Shown here: one piece after another, positions 11,243 through 22,415 of the stretch
Position numbering within the stretch: the stretch's first letter is position 1
How the letters are laid out: each line of letters opens with the position of its first letter
Assembly (NCBI GenBank): GCA_035048495.1
Contig: CM068545.1
Coordinates: 41,782,450-41,846,449, forward strand
Direction: 5' to 3'
Length of the DNA stretch: 64,000 nt
DNA from: Euptelea pleiosperma
Taxonomy: Eukaryota > Streptophyta > Magnoliopsida > Ranunculales > Eupteleaceae
Made by a program: the position numbers and the translations under genes
The notes under the pieces: generated by a model
Told to the model about the DNA's origin: nothing
What the model saw: the letters and a program-made list of their open reading frames with translations, nothing else
Database searches by the model: none

Positions 11243-12713
11243 ATATTAAGATTTCTCCGCGTCGTCAATTCGAAAACCCTAACTTCAACAATATTTGTAA
11301 AATCCGATTATCTGCAAAATGTAACTTGTATAGCAGTACGTGTCGGATGTCGATCCGCACTCGGTGTGAGTTAGCACAATAAGGAATTAAACTGACAAAT
11401 AATATACAGAGAGAAATGAGAATGGTGGAAGAGATGAGAAGGGCGAGTCGATTTAAAAACAACATTCATTTGAGATTCAGAACACCAAAATATCAAAAAC
11501 AACTTCATTAATCATCAAAGAGTGCGTACATAAATCAAAATAACAGAAATAAAGAAAGCATGTAAGAAAGCATGTAAAGGGATGAGAGATGAAGAGGTAA
11601 GGGAAAGAAACGTCCATTGAAATCTTAGAGCTAAGGGCACTACCGATCAAGAAGAGGATCGTCCAAGACTTCGATGAATGCTTCAATCAAGAGAAGGGTT
11701 TTGACAGAGAAGCATCCCATGACCTTTGGAGCTAAGGGCGCTACCGATCAAGAAGAGGACCGTCCAAATTTCATGGAATGCTACTCAATCGAGAGAAGGG
11801 GTAAGGGAAAGAAACGTCCATTGAAATCTCAGAGCTAAGGGCGCTACCGATCAAGAAGAGGATCGTCCAAGACTCTGATGAATGCTTCAATCGTGGAGAA
11901 GGGTTTTGACAGAGAAGCATCACATGACCTTTGGAGCTAAGGGCGCTACCGATCAAGAAGAGGACCGTCCAAATTTCATGGAATGCTGCTCAATCGTGGA
12001 ATCCACATCGACTCTTACCGGCCGACAAGGTAGATGTGAATTGGCTAATGTACTATAATGTGCCCTAAAAAGCTCACCTTTTCACTAGCCGAAAGGAGTC
12101 GGCCAAGTGAATAGGCGATCGGCCTGAGAAAGTAGTGAGAGAAAACATGAATTCTAAAGAGAGACATATAACTCTAGAGAGAGAAAATAGAAGGTAGAGA
12201 GAGAAAGTAGAGAGAGAACATGGAATTAAGGATGTCACTTCCCATCCATGTCATTTAGAGAGAGAGGAGATCTAGAGAGAGAAACTAGGATTTCTAGAGA
12301 GAGAAGAGAAATCCTAGAGAGAGAAAATAAGAGAAGAGCGAGAAATTAACCTCAAACACTTACCGGAGATCGGATCGGGATTGGTCATGGGTGATCAGCC
12401 AATGAAGGTGGTACTTGCCCGATGAGTAGTTCGGCCCGGGTAGTGAGAAATCGGGCTTGGCCAATGGAGGAGCTTGTTCAATGGTTGTCTTGAGTGCATG
12501 GTGTGCACTTGCAGGCTTTAGAAGAAGACACCGTTGGAGGTGCTTGCAGGCCATGCATGTGAGAAGAGGATGACTCAAAAATGGAGTTGCAGGCTATTAG
12601 AGGGGAGCTGCAAGTCGGCCAAAGTTGAAGAGCACCCGTTGTGGTGCTTGTTGGTTCGCTGGAGCAACAAAGAGAGCGGCGTGGATTTGCAGGTTGCTGC
12701 CACGGTGCACAAC
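11241..12713 (-). mobile_element. Reverse element 5' LTR, first segment
   Basis: On the minus strand this is the 3' part of the LTR. It includes the conserved GTGCGGATCGACATCCGACAC block (11340-11360 as its complement), a candidate acceptor (tttgcag, about 11310) and a splice donor (minus-strand CCGGTAAGT, about 12358-12366). Direct duplications of about 190-bp units are visible at 11600-12000 (the phrase gctaccgatcaagaagagga occurs four times). The segment is split at 12713 by a forward solo LTR and resumes at 15566. Confidence 0.82.
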
Positions 12714-13904
12714 TGATATTCGCTCAAAAGTGCTTATTTTAAGCAATTATCCTTTTAGCGTTATTGCATTCTCCTACGTAAAATACTCTATTTACTTACT
12801 TTTTTACGTAAGAGTCTCTTCTGTTGTGTATAACACACTTTTCTGGACAAAATGGTATATTTGCATGCATTAAACACATTTTCGGAAGTCTAGATATTAA
12901 GCCGTTCTGATAAAGTCTCATTACGCGCTTCTTCTGTCGCAGGAAACCCCGATGGGACGATTCTCAAGACTTGTGGGCCCAAATCGATCATGAAAGCCCA
13001 TTATCAAAGCTTAACAAGCCCACATGCTATGACTAGAAGATATGGGCCAAATATGGGCTGAATAAGAGGACAAAAAAGCCGGCCCAAAGAACGAAGAGAG
13101 TAGGAGAGCCAATGACCAAGAGACGGACCAAAGCGTTTAAAGCCACATGAGTCAGGAAAGAATGATGGTCGACTCTACTGGAGAAGCGTGAGGATGGTCA
13201 CAGTGAAGACGAGGGTTCCAGACCCTCCGCCAGTGCTTTTCTCTCTATTTTCTGATACTTTTTCTCTCATCTCTCCTTATTCTCCCTCTCTCTTCATCTC
13301 TCGGTCCTCGAATCTACTGACCTAACCCCAGAACTCCTACCCATCGGCTCTATCTCATCTCCCTTAGCTTTATGACCATTGGATCTTCCATCGGACCGTT
13401 GGATCTTCAATCGGACCGTTGGATCTCTCTAGATCTGTCGATCTACCAATCTGAGTCCCAATCAAGTCACCATCCATCCGATCGCCATCAAACTGTCTGT
13501 CACATCATCTTGTGAGATGATGGACATCATCAATCCATACGGGCCAGTAGCCGGGCCCATCTTCATCGACCCGCTGTCCGACCAGTTAGTGGACCCCGCG
13601 AATTTCAAAATAATTTTAATTAAATGGGGGGGTCCACTAATTGGGGAGATTCCCCATAAAAAAGTAGTGTTTTACTTAAAAAAAAAAAAAAAAAAAAATA
13701 TTTTTCTTATTTTTTTTATTTTCAAAAACCCCCTATTTCCATTAAAGGAAATAGGGAAGCTTTAAAAAGGGGAAGGAGGGGGACGAACCCTAATTTCCAA
13801 ACCCTAATCCTCCTCTAATCCCCTCCTTTCTCTCCCAAAACCTTCCCTTGCCGTTCTTTCTCCTCTTCTTCCTCTTTTCGTCTTCGTCTTCTTCACCTTT
13901 CTTC

Positions 13905-13932
13905 GCCGGAGTTGCAGGTTTGCAACTCCGGC
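13905..13932. repeat. Short LTR palindrome
   Basis: The arms are gccggagttgca and tgcaactccggc. Two further copies follow in the same LTR (14049-14074 and 14241-14268). Confidence 0.8.
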
Positions 13933-14048
13933 CGTCCTTCTTCCTTCTTCTCTTCTCTTTCTTCTTTTCCTTCTCTTCGTTCCTCTTCCTCTCTTCCCTT
14001 TCTTCTTTCTTCTTCTCCTTCTTGTCTTCTTCTTCGTCTTCTTAGCTC

Positions 14049-14074
14049 GCCGGAGTTGCAGACAGCAACTCCGG
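14049..14074. repeat. Short LTR palindrome
   Basis: The arms are ccggagttgc and gcaactccgg around agaca. Confidence 0.75.
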
Positions 14075-14240
14075 TCGTCGTTTTCACACACCGTCGCCCA
14101 CAGCTCCTCTTAAATCACCTCCATCTTCTCTGTCTCCCTCCGTTATTCTTCATCCATTATTCTCTTTGCTGCGTGAGGCAGCAACGCAGCACCCCCTACA
14201 ACGTTCCAACCGCCTGCTGCAACTCTCCATCCACCCTTTT

Positions 14241-14268
14241 ACCGGAGTTGTAGACCTACAACTCCGGT
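14241..14268. repeat. Short LTR palindrome with matched arm changes
   Basis: The arms are accggagttgtag and ctacaactccggt, which pair perfectly over 13 bp except for the central dinucleotide. Compared with the usual gttgcag/ctgcaac, the left arm has C to T and the right arm the paired G to A, so the pairing is kept. Confidence 0.8.
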
Positions 14269-15032
14269 CATCTTCTACGGCGAGAAGCCCACCTGAAACC
14301 TGCACAGCGACTTGCTGCTCCCTTAGCACACCGTGCAAAGCTTGCACCTCAAGATTTAGATCGGACCTGCACACCACCAGCGTTCCACCTCTTCTTCTTC
14401 ATCACGTACAGGCAAATTTGCAGCACCGTTCACCACCACCTTGGTCTGGATTTTGCTGCATTTTTGCCAACATACCTGCATCTTCGGAATTACCTACGGT
14501 AGTGTTCGCTGGCTGTCCCATTGCTTGGTCAAAGAAGCCATCAACCTGCTGTAAGATCGGCCAGACTTGCACTTGCAATCTGGTTGATTCACACAGCAAA
14601 CAAGTGGGCATTCATCACCGTCATCCTCTTCACCAACTTGAGGAGAAGCAGCACAGCACCCAACCATCTTCTCTTCTCCCTCAGTTCGCTCATCATGAAC
14701 TGACCTGCAACCTCTCCACCTTCATCTCCATCTCCATCTATCATAATCTTCTCTCGTCACTAGCCACCCTTGGCTCCTTCTCCGGCGAAACTCTCAACTC
14801 GAGTTACTCCCTTGCTGCCAACGTTGTTGGCTCCAACTTGCACCTTCGAGGCACCACCTTGCATCCACGATCACCAAGCCGACCATCAAAACCAGTTGCT
14901 AAATCACCCTCGCATTCAACTTCGACTTCCTTGCTGCCATGCATTGTCTGGGCTTCACACTTGGGCAATCAATCTATGGTGGCACCACCGGACCCTTGCA
15001 TATGCCTTCCTCATGGTTGATCTGATATGTCG

Positions 15033-15481
15033 GTAAGTGAGAGGTAATTCTCCATCTCAATCTCTCTCTCTAGTTTCTATCTCTACCTCTCTTTAGTTTT
15101 TCTCACTTTCTCTCTAACATTCTCTCTCTCTAGGGTAGTTCTCTCTCTATCTATTTCTCTCTTTGCTACATAGTTTCTCTCTCTAGAATAGCCTTCTTGA
15201 TAGTTCTCTCTCTCTAGAAATACTCCCTCACTTCATTCTCTCTCTCTAACTCTCTCTAGAATTTTCTTCTTTAAAATTGCTTTTTAGTTTATCTTATTAT
15301 ATGTTATTTTCGATTCAAGCATTGTAATAAACATTTGATCACTGAATGATGAAGTTTGTTTTTATCTATTATTTCTTGTGATGATCCGTCAGTTTTGGTT
15401 CTTACTCGCGCTAATCCGACTAATCCCGAGTGCGGATCGACATCCGACACGAATCCCTATACAATATTGCTCATTTTACAG
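15033..15481 (+). other. Intron-like GT-AG interval in solo LTR
   Basis: The donor is cg/GTAAGT and the acceptor is ttttacAG/gtt. It lies at the same place as in the LTR at 2424-5498, although the T-rich content in between differs in length and sequence. Confidence 0.45.
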
Positions 15482-15565
15482 GTTAAATGTCTCGGATAAA
15501 TTAAAAATGTGTTGAAGTTAGGGTTTCCGTAACCAACGACGCGGAAAATACCTACTTTCAACAAC

Positions 15566-17929
15566 AAGTCTGCCGGGATGGAGATCTACAGGTCCAGCAA
15601 GAGGAGACCACAGGGGTGCAGGGAGGGTTGACCAAGCCAGGGTAGCAACATGGTGGTGACCACGGCTTAAGGAAAGCCATGAAAAGAAGGGTTGCTGGCT
15701 GGCGTTCATGGCTGTAAAGTCATGGAAGAGCAGGCCGAACATTGGAGTGGTGAGGGTGTTTTGCCACGTGGGTGGCTATGGGTGGCTCTCGGCCAAGCCA
15801 TGGGAGGTGAAGATGATGGATGGCTGGTTCGTTGCTTCACTTGGTGGCAATGATGGAGGCGATAGATGCAACGCCTGGAGGTGAGAGATCTCCCTGTCTG
15901 TGGAGGAAATAGCGTGGGGGTTGGCCGGAGTTGCATGTCTGCAACTCCGGCGAGGGAATCAGCAAATGAAGAAGAAGAAAGAAGGAGAAGATGGTGGAGT
16001 TTCAACTGTGCTGCACGAGCAGCAGCAGGCGCGGGCGGACGTGCAGGCCAGGAGGTGAAGAGAGGCCGAGTTGATCCCTGCTAGTGTGCTGAACAGCAGC
16101 AACGCATCGTGGGTGCTGTGAGAGGAAAGGTTACTGGTGGAAGGGAGAGTTAACGGCTTGCTAGAGTTGCAGGTTTGCAACTCTAGCAACGTGGAGAACA
16201 CTAGCAGGTGAGGACGCTAGCGTTAATGGAGGTGGAAGATTCACCGGTGATTCCAAGGAAGAGGGGGCTACGGTTTCCCATGGCTTGTTGGTGCTTCATG
16301 AGAGAGGCCCGAACCAGGGTGCGTGGTGGCTGGCGTGAGGAGGAACACCGCTGCTGTTGTGGAGGCCGTAGTTTAGCAAGGAGGAGAGGACGCTTACGTC
16401 GGTTCCAGATCTGCTAGTGCACTTGCAGGTGCTGCCAAGGAGTTGTTGTCCGGTTGGAGAAGGTTGCAGACCTGCCGGAGTTGCAGGTCTGCCCAAAACG
16501 GTGGTGAAGATGGATCTGTAGGTGCACCTGTAGTTGAAGAATACCAGCAGGTAGAGTGGGAGAGACGGTGGTCTTGCACACCATGGTGGACGAGCAAATG
16601 ATAGGGAGGAGCTCACGGTTCTTCCTCTTTACCAATGAGAGAGATTTAACCTCAATGAGCGTGGGTTAGAGAGAGATATAGGAAAAGGAGAGAGTTGGTT
16701 TTGTCATAGAAGTAGGGGAGTTAGTTGTAGGATTAGAGGGATCCACGTGGGTCATTGAGGGGAAATGGTCATGGGAGACCATTTCTCCCTCATTCCAACT
16801 ACAATAAAGCCGTGGGATTTGTTGGAGAGAGAATCGGTCAAGAATGACCTCTTCTCCCTCATGGGTATGGATGATGGGCCACACCATGGGCTGTGGGCTT
16901 GTGTTTGGGCTTTTGAAGCCTTGGCTCATTCTATGAGGCCTTGGCCTTATAAGTTAGGCTGTGGGCCTAATGTTTATAAAGGCCGTTGGATTAGAGCATG
17001 CATTGGGCCTATTCAGACAAGACCGTGGGTTTATTTAGTGGGCCCTTTTTACCATTAGGCTTGTGGGCCACTTAGCCACTAAGATGGGATATTGAGGTTT
17101 CTAATGGGGATGGGCCAAGATTAGCCAACCGTCGGATCTGGAGAGATCCAACGGTCGGATGGATGATCTAACGGCCAGAAAGAAGATCTAATGGTGGAAA
17201 AGCTATGTGAGATGGGATGGAGCTAGAGGAGAGAGAATTAGTAGTTAGATGATGGAGATCAGAGGGTTAAGATGATCGATCTGAGGATCGGGGCGGTCGA
17301 TCTAAGGATCGGATGGGGGATATGATGATCTAATGGTAGGATGCTAAGGTCTAGAGAGATGGAGATAGAATTAGGATAGATGAGAGAGAAAATAATACAA
17401 AAGACAAAAGAGCTGGCAGAGGGTCTTGAACCCTGATCTTCAATGTAATCTTCATTCAGCTTCACCAATTACGTAAGCCGTCATTTTATGTCAGTTGGTA
17501 CGGCTTTGAATCACTTTGGCTCATCTCTTGGTCTTCAGCTTTGCCTCTCTTGATTCTTTATCTGGCTCTACGATCCTCTGACTTGACCCGTACTTGGCCT
17601 GTATCTTCTAGTCATAGCCTATTGGCTCTTTAAGCTTTGATATTAGGCTCCTATTGTTGATCGTGGGCCCATAAGTCTCAAGAATCGCCTGATCGGGTTT
17701 TCTGCAATAACGAAAATCACGTAATGAGACTTAATCAAAACGGCTTCATATCTAGACTTCTAGAAATGCGTTTAATGCATGCAAATATACCATTTCATCC
17801 AGAAAAGTGTGTTCTACGCAATGAAAGAGATTGGCATAGAAAAGTGGATAAATAGCGAAGTTTAACGTAGGAGAGTGTGATAACGCTAAAGGATAATGGT
17901 TTAAAATAAGCACTTTTAAGCGAATATCA
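15566..17929 (-). mobile_element. Reverse element 5' LTR, second segment
   Basis: This continues the LTR interrupted at 12713 and ends gcgaatatca at 17929, the reverse complement of the family LTR start. It is the uninterrupted sister of 1853-2423 plus 5505-7080, and shows the empty sites for the two forward LTR insertions there. Palindromes lie at 15924-15951 and 16160-16187, with a half copy at 16472. The sequence that follows (17930 on) is unrelated to the family interior, so 17929 is the outer edge of the reverse element. Confidence 0.86.
16160..16187. repeat. Short LTR palindrome, CTAG-type arms
   Basis: The arms gctagagttgca and tgcaactctagc pair perfectly. The sister copy at 2232-2259 has gctgg on the left and ctagc on the right, so one arm step separates the two LTRs. 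Confidence 0.8.
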
Positions 17930-18406
17930 AGCACCAATGTAGTGTGGAGATGTCGTGGTACACATACTTCGCCGACTACTTGAAGACTAGAAGATAGAGA
18001 CAGTAAGAATCTGATGGTTGTCGACAGGAGTCATCTGAGTAACTGCCCATTTGTCAGTTAAAGATCATGTACTCTCGATTAGAAAGGTAAGTGACTTAGT
18101 GGCCATAGGAATAGGTTTAAAATAAATAAAATATAATGGTGAAACCTAGTCATTGGACAGACCCGAGTCTGAGTCAAAGATATTGACTAATAGGAGAGGT
18201 CAATCGATTGGACACTTATACCCAATCGATTGGACACAGCCAAATCGATTGGAAGACTCTGTGTAATCGATTGAAGCTACGAGGCAAAACAATATTTCAG
18301 CCCAATCGATTGGAGACCTTGTGAAATCGATTGGAGCCTTTAGGACAGAAACTTATTGAAGTCCAATCGATTGGAGACCTTTGCGTAATAGATTAGAGCC
18401 TATGGA
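17930..18406. mobile_element. Ty1/copia-like LTR remnant, left part
   Basis: This is not related to the Athila-like family. From about 18200 it carries repeated ATCGATTGG palindromes. It is cut at 18406 by a solo LTR and continues at 20944. Assignment to a copia-like (SIRE-type) LTR rests on the right part; the outer left boundary is not clear. Confidence 0.45.
18201..18373. repeat. CCAATCGATTGG palindrome array
   Basis: At least seven copies of (c)caatcgattgg or close variants (for example gtaatcgattga) are spaced about 20-60 bp apart. They resume beyond the inserted LTR at 20968, 20989 and 21008. The core is a 12-bp self-complementary word. Its place upstream of a TATA box suggests U3 regulatory repeats of the older LTR. 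Confidence 0.8.
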
Positions 18407-20943
18407 TGATATTCGCTCAAAAGTGCTTATTTTAAGCAATTATCCTTTTAGCGTTATTGCATTCTCCTACGTAAAATACTCTATTTACCTACTTTTCTAC
18501 GTAAGAGTCTCTTGTGTTGCGTAGAACACACTTTTCTGGACGAAATGGTATATTTGCTTGCATTAAACACATTTTCGGAAGTCTAGACATGTAGTCATTT
18601 TGATAGAGTCTCATTACGCGCTTCTTCTGTCGCAGGAAACCCCGATGGGACAATTCTCGAGACTTGCGAGCCCACATCGATCAGGAAAGCCCATTATCAA
18701 AGCTTAAAGAGCCCACATGCTATGACTAAAAGATATGGGCCAACTATGAGGACCAAAAAGCCGGCCCAAAGAACGAAGAGAGCAGGAGAGCCAATGACCA
18801 AGAGACGGACCAAAGCGTTTAAAGCCACATGAGTCAGCAAAGAATGATAGTCGACTCTACTGGAGAAGCGTGAGGATGGTCACAGTGAAGACCAGGGTTC
18901 CAGACCCTCCGCCAGTGCTTTTTTCCATTTTTTTGATACTTTTTCTCTCATCTCTTCTTATTCTCTCTCTCTCTTCATCTCTCGATCCTCGAATCTACTG
19001 ACCTAACCCCAGAACTCCTACCCATCGGCTCTATCTCATCTCCCTTAGCTTTCTGACCATTGGATCTTCAATCGGACCATTGGATCTTCAATCGGACCGT
19101 TGGATCTCTCTAGATCCGTCGATTTACCAATCTGGGTCCCAATCAAGTCACCATCCATCCGATCGCCATCAGACTGTCTGTCACATCATCTTGTGAGACG
19201 ATGGACATCATCAATCCATATGGGCCAGTAGCCGGGCCCATCTTCATCGACCCGCTGTCCGACCAGTTAGTGGACCCCGCGAATTTCAAAATAATTTTAA
19301 TTAAATGGGGGGTCCACTAATTGGGGAGATTCCCCATGGAAAAAAAAAAATATTTTTTCTTATTTTTTTTATTTTCAAAAACCCCCTATTTCCATTAAAG
19401 GAAATAGGGAAGCTTTAAAAGGGGAGAAGGGAGGGTTCGTTCGAACCCTAATCCCCCTCCTTTCTCTTCCATTCTCTCCCCAAACTCTCCTGCCCCTTCT
19501 TCCCCTCGATTTTTGGCGATTTTCCCCTCTTCTTCTTCACCTTCTTCTTCATCTTCTTCGTTATTTTTTCTCGCCGGAGTTGCAGAACTCCGGCCATCTG
19601 CAACTCCGTCCTTATCCCCCTTAGCTCCATCTCCTAGCCTCTTTTTTTTTTCTCCTCTCCTCCCTTTCCATTCGGCTCGGTCGCCTCTCCTTCTTCGTTT
19701 TCTTCTTCACCTTCTTCATCTTATTTACGCCTTACCGGAGCTGCAGCCAGCAACTCCGGTTGCCACCGCCTGCGTGCTGTTGTGAGCATCACCAGCACCC
19801 CGTGCTCACCTCGCCAGCGCCTCCTTCATCACCAACGCCCTACACCAGTCACCCATCACGCTGCCCACACCGTCTACCTCTCCATCTCTCCTTCCTCTTC
19901 ACGTTGCTGGCCGTTTTTGGCCGGCAACTTGCAATTTTCTCCACCTCTCCACTCGCTGCCATTCACGGTGCTCCTTGGCACCTCCTTCCACTCCCCACAC
20001 CCTTGTTGCTCCACAGTTTGGAGCACCATCACCAGGCCTTCATCGCGCCTCCTTTCAAAAGTTGCTGGAGTTGCAACCTGCAACTCCGGCGACCTCAAAA
20101 GACGCCTCTGCCTTGCTACTCTCAACAGCACCACCGTCACCTCCACTGTTGCGCCTCGATCGCTGCTACCTGCTGGTGCAAACCCTCAGGCAGATCAGAA
20201 ACTCCGCTGCCCATGTGCTACCACCGTTAACTCCTCAAAGATTGGATCACTAATCCACGACCCCACCTCACCTTGCTACTCATCACAAGGTAGGGGGTAC
20301 GGACCAGCCACTCTCCAGCATCTACTCCGGCCACCGCTTGGCCGAGCACTACCAATCCCATGGCCGATCTTCACTTGACCAAATCAGAGAAGGACAATGA
20401 GGTGCTCGTTTCTCTTTCTTCCCTATCTTCTTTCTTTCTCTAGTTCTCTTCCTCTTTCTCTCTCTAGGTTGGGTCTATTTCTCATCCTTCTCTCTCTATA
20501 TCTCACTTCTTTAACAACATTCTAGTTAAATAATTAGTTTTTATGATTTTATTAAATCAAGCATTGTAACTTTAAATCCTTATTAATGAAGAAAGTTGAT
20601 TGGAATATCATTGTTTTCATTCTCGTTTGATTATCTTCACTTATGATTTCTAGTGATTTACAATGTTCACTCAAAAAAAAAATTTCTACTTTTAATCTCA
20701 AATCCATCACCACTCTCACCCCTCCATCTCTCATCTCCATGAATTTCAGAGCAATTTCTGTAAAACAAATCCGTTATTTCATGTCCTTGATTTGCGTAAA
20801 CTAATCTCGAGTGCGGATCGACATCCGACACTTCCCACTGTGCAAAGAACTGTTTAAATCTTGCAGGATAATCGAAAAAAAATTACAAATCTTGTTGATT
20901 CTAGGGTTTCCGTAACCAACGACGCGGAAAAAACCTATTTTCA
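18407..20943 (+). mobile_element. Athila-like solo LTR, TSD ATGGA/ACGGA
   Basis: It starts TGATATTCGCTC and ends CCTATTTTCA. The flanks ATGGA (18402-18406) and ACGGA (20944-20948) are a target duplication with one transition. The inserted copy has the U3 T-arm-like module (about 18894-18910), tandem GGATCTTCAATCGGACC units, promoter palindrome, and GTTGCAG palindromes at 19573-19594, 19735-19761 and 20064-20091. No interior is left. Confidence 0.9.
20064..20091. repeat. Short LTR palindrome
   Basis: The arms are gctggagttgca and tgcaactccggc, with one G:T-type mismatch in the outer stem. Confidence 0.7.
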
Positions 20944-21912
20944 ACGGAACAGGAAACTTATTGAGGCCAATCGATTGGACATTTATACCCAATCGATTGG
21001 ACATGGCCCAATCGATTGGACTTTGCACGAACTTAGTCTTTCTCAGATCCGAATTTCTTGGTTCCATTATCTCACGTTCTACACGGCTCAGGATCACGAA
21101 TTCTATAAATACAATCCTTCTATACCTTCTCTAAACGCACACAGAGACACAGAGTGACTCAATCTTTCAAGAGAGAAGAAAATGTTTATTTAGTAGAGTG
21201 TCCATTCGAAGAGCAATAAGTTTGATTCTCATTCACATCTTGTGAGCTTGTTCTTCTTCTTAATCAAAGCCAAGTGCTTGATCCATCCCTCAACTTAGGT
21301 CTTCCACTCATATATTCGACCTAGTTGCCTGAGTGTACCAGTGTGACTCAACACCTTTTGAGCAACCTAGGGTTCAGAGTGTACTGAATCCTTCACCTTC
21401 TGCAAAGGCGGGAGTGTTGAGAATTAAGATCGAAGAAGCCGATCGACGGTAGGTTTGGGGTATACCAAACTGAACAAGCGGACAAGGCTTCTTGGCTAAA
21501 AGGGCGTACATGGATTCGTAGCGTTGATTCAGAGGATGTGGACGCATCGGCTGGAGGCCTTAGCTAAGGTTGGAAGCTGTATTTGCAATGGTGCTGCGTA
21601 GGTAACTTTTGTTTCGTTTAACTTTTTAGTTAGTGATACTTTCCATCTGGACGTGGTCCTGTGGTTTTTCCTTGGCTAAGGTTTCCACGTAAAAATCTCT
21701 TGTCTTGTGTGATTGTTTGTTTGTATTCCGCGATCTATCTTGATTAGACCAAACGCCGAAAAGAAAATATACCACGGAGGTATATTCGACTTAAGTCGGT
21801 TGTGATAATCTTTTATCAAACAACTAAGGCATGTGATTTTGTTCCCCTACCACTGACTAGTAAAACTACGTAGGTTAATTAATTTTAAATACCTAATCAA
21901 CCCCCCTTTCTA
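20944..21912 (+). mobile_element. Ty1/copia-like LTR remnant, right part
   Basis: Three more CCAATCGATTGG palindromes are followed by a TATA box (ctataaatac, about 21103-21112). Downstream come the phrases gtggtttttcc and ggtttccacgtaaaaatc (about 21660-21700) and a C-run before ctaggt (about 21902-21914). These are features I recognise from plant SIRE/Maximus-type copia LTRs and the bases just past them. No tRNA-Met PBS and no gag or pol follow, so only the LTR or its remnant is present. Confidence 0.5.
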
Positions 21913-22415
21913 GGTATATTGGATTAAAGAGAATGGACTGGTGTAATTTCACAGGCTATTATAATATTCTGACCGTCGAATTTCTAAGTAGGTCTTATGA
22001 TGTTTTGCCTCAAGTTTAGAATTCAAAGAGAAGGGGTACCAAAAGGGAAAATCAATGCCATGAGGTGATGTCAGAAAGAAGGGGTACATGTCACATCAAG
22101 AGATGAATAAAATGGCTAATTTCACCAAGTAAATGGATGCAACATTAATTCTTTATACAATGTCAAGATCTCAGTTTCCGATTGTAAAAAAGAAAATGGT
22201 TAGAATAAAATGAATCATGATAATGAGTAAAATGTATGAATGCAAATATTGTTTGTCAACTAATAAACAATCGTTTGACTTCACAACATTGAATCCTAAC
22301 CTTTCACTCAGCCTAAAGTGAGAAACTATTAACTAAAAAACTTCTAATAATTCTTTGTGCAAATAAAGGTAAAGTAGATGGAGTACAAAAGTAGTCAGCC
22401 CCCAGTTTTAGCTAA
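21913..22415. other. Unassigned AT-rich spacer
   Basis: No ORF, terminal repeat or similarity to the rest of the window is visible. It ends at the LTR starting 22416. Confidence 0.5.

Larger units (their letters stand above)
12714..15560 (+). mobile_element. Athila-like solo LTR with 5-bp TSD
   Basis: It starts TGATATTCGCTC and ends CCTACTTTCA. It is flanked by a perfect target duplication ACAAC (12709-12713 and 15561-15565). No interior remains, so it is a classical solo LTR left by recombination between two LTRs. It carries the U3 hairpins, promoter palindrome (13731-13756), TATA-like box (about 13759), three GTTGCAG palindromes and a GT-AG interval (15033-15481). The 284-codon ORF at 14166-15020 lies in its C-rich part and resembles no protein family I know. 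Confidence 0.93.

Noticed and set aside
14166..15020. 284-codon ORF in a solo LTR
   Set aside because: It lies in C-rich, stop-poor LTR sequence. Other LTR copies have different frames there, and the residue mix (S, P, T, H, L) follows base composition with no domain.
18201..18373. CRISPR-like array of spaced palindromes
   Set aside because: The repeats are 12 bp, the spacing is irregular, the spacers are partly alike, and this is a plant LTR context.
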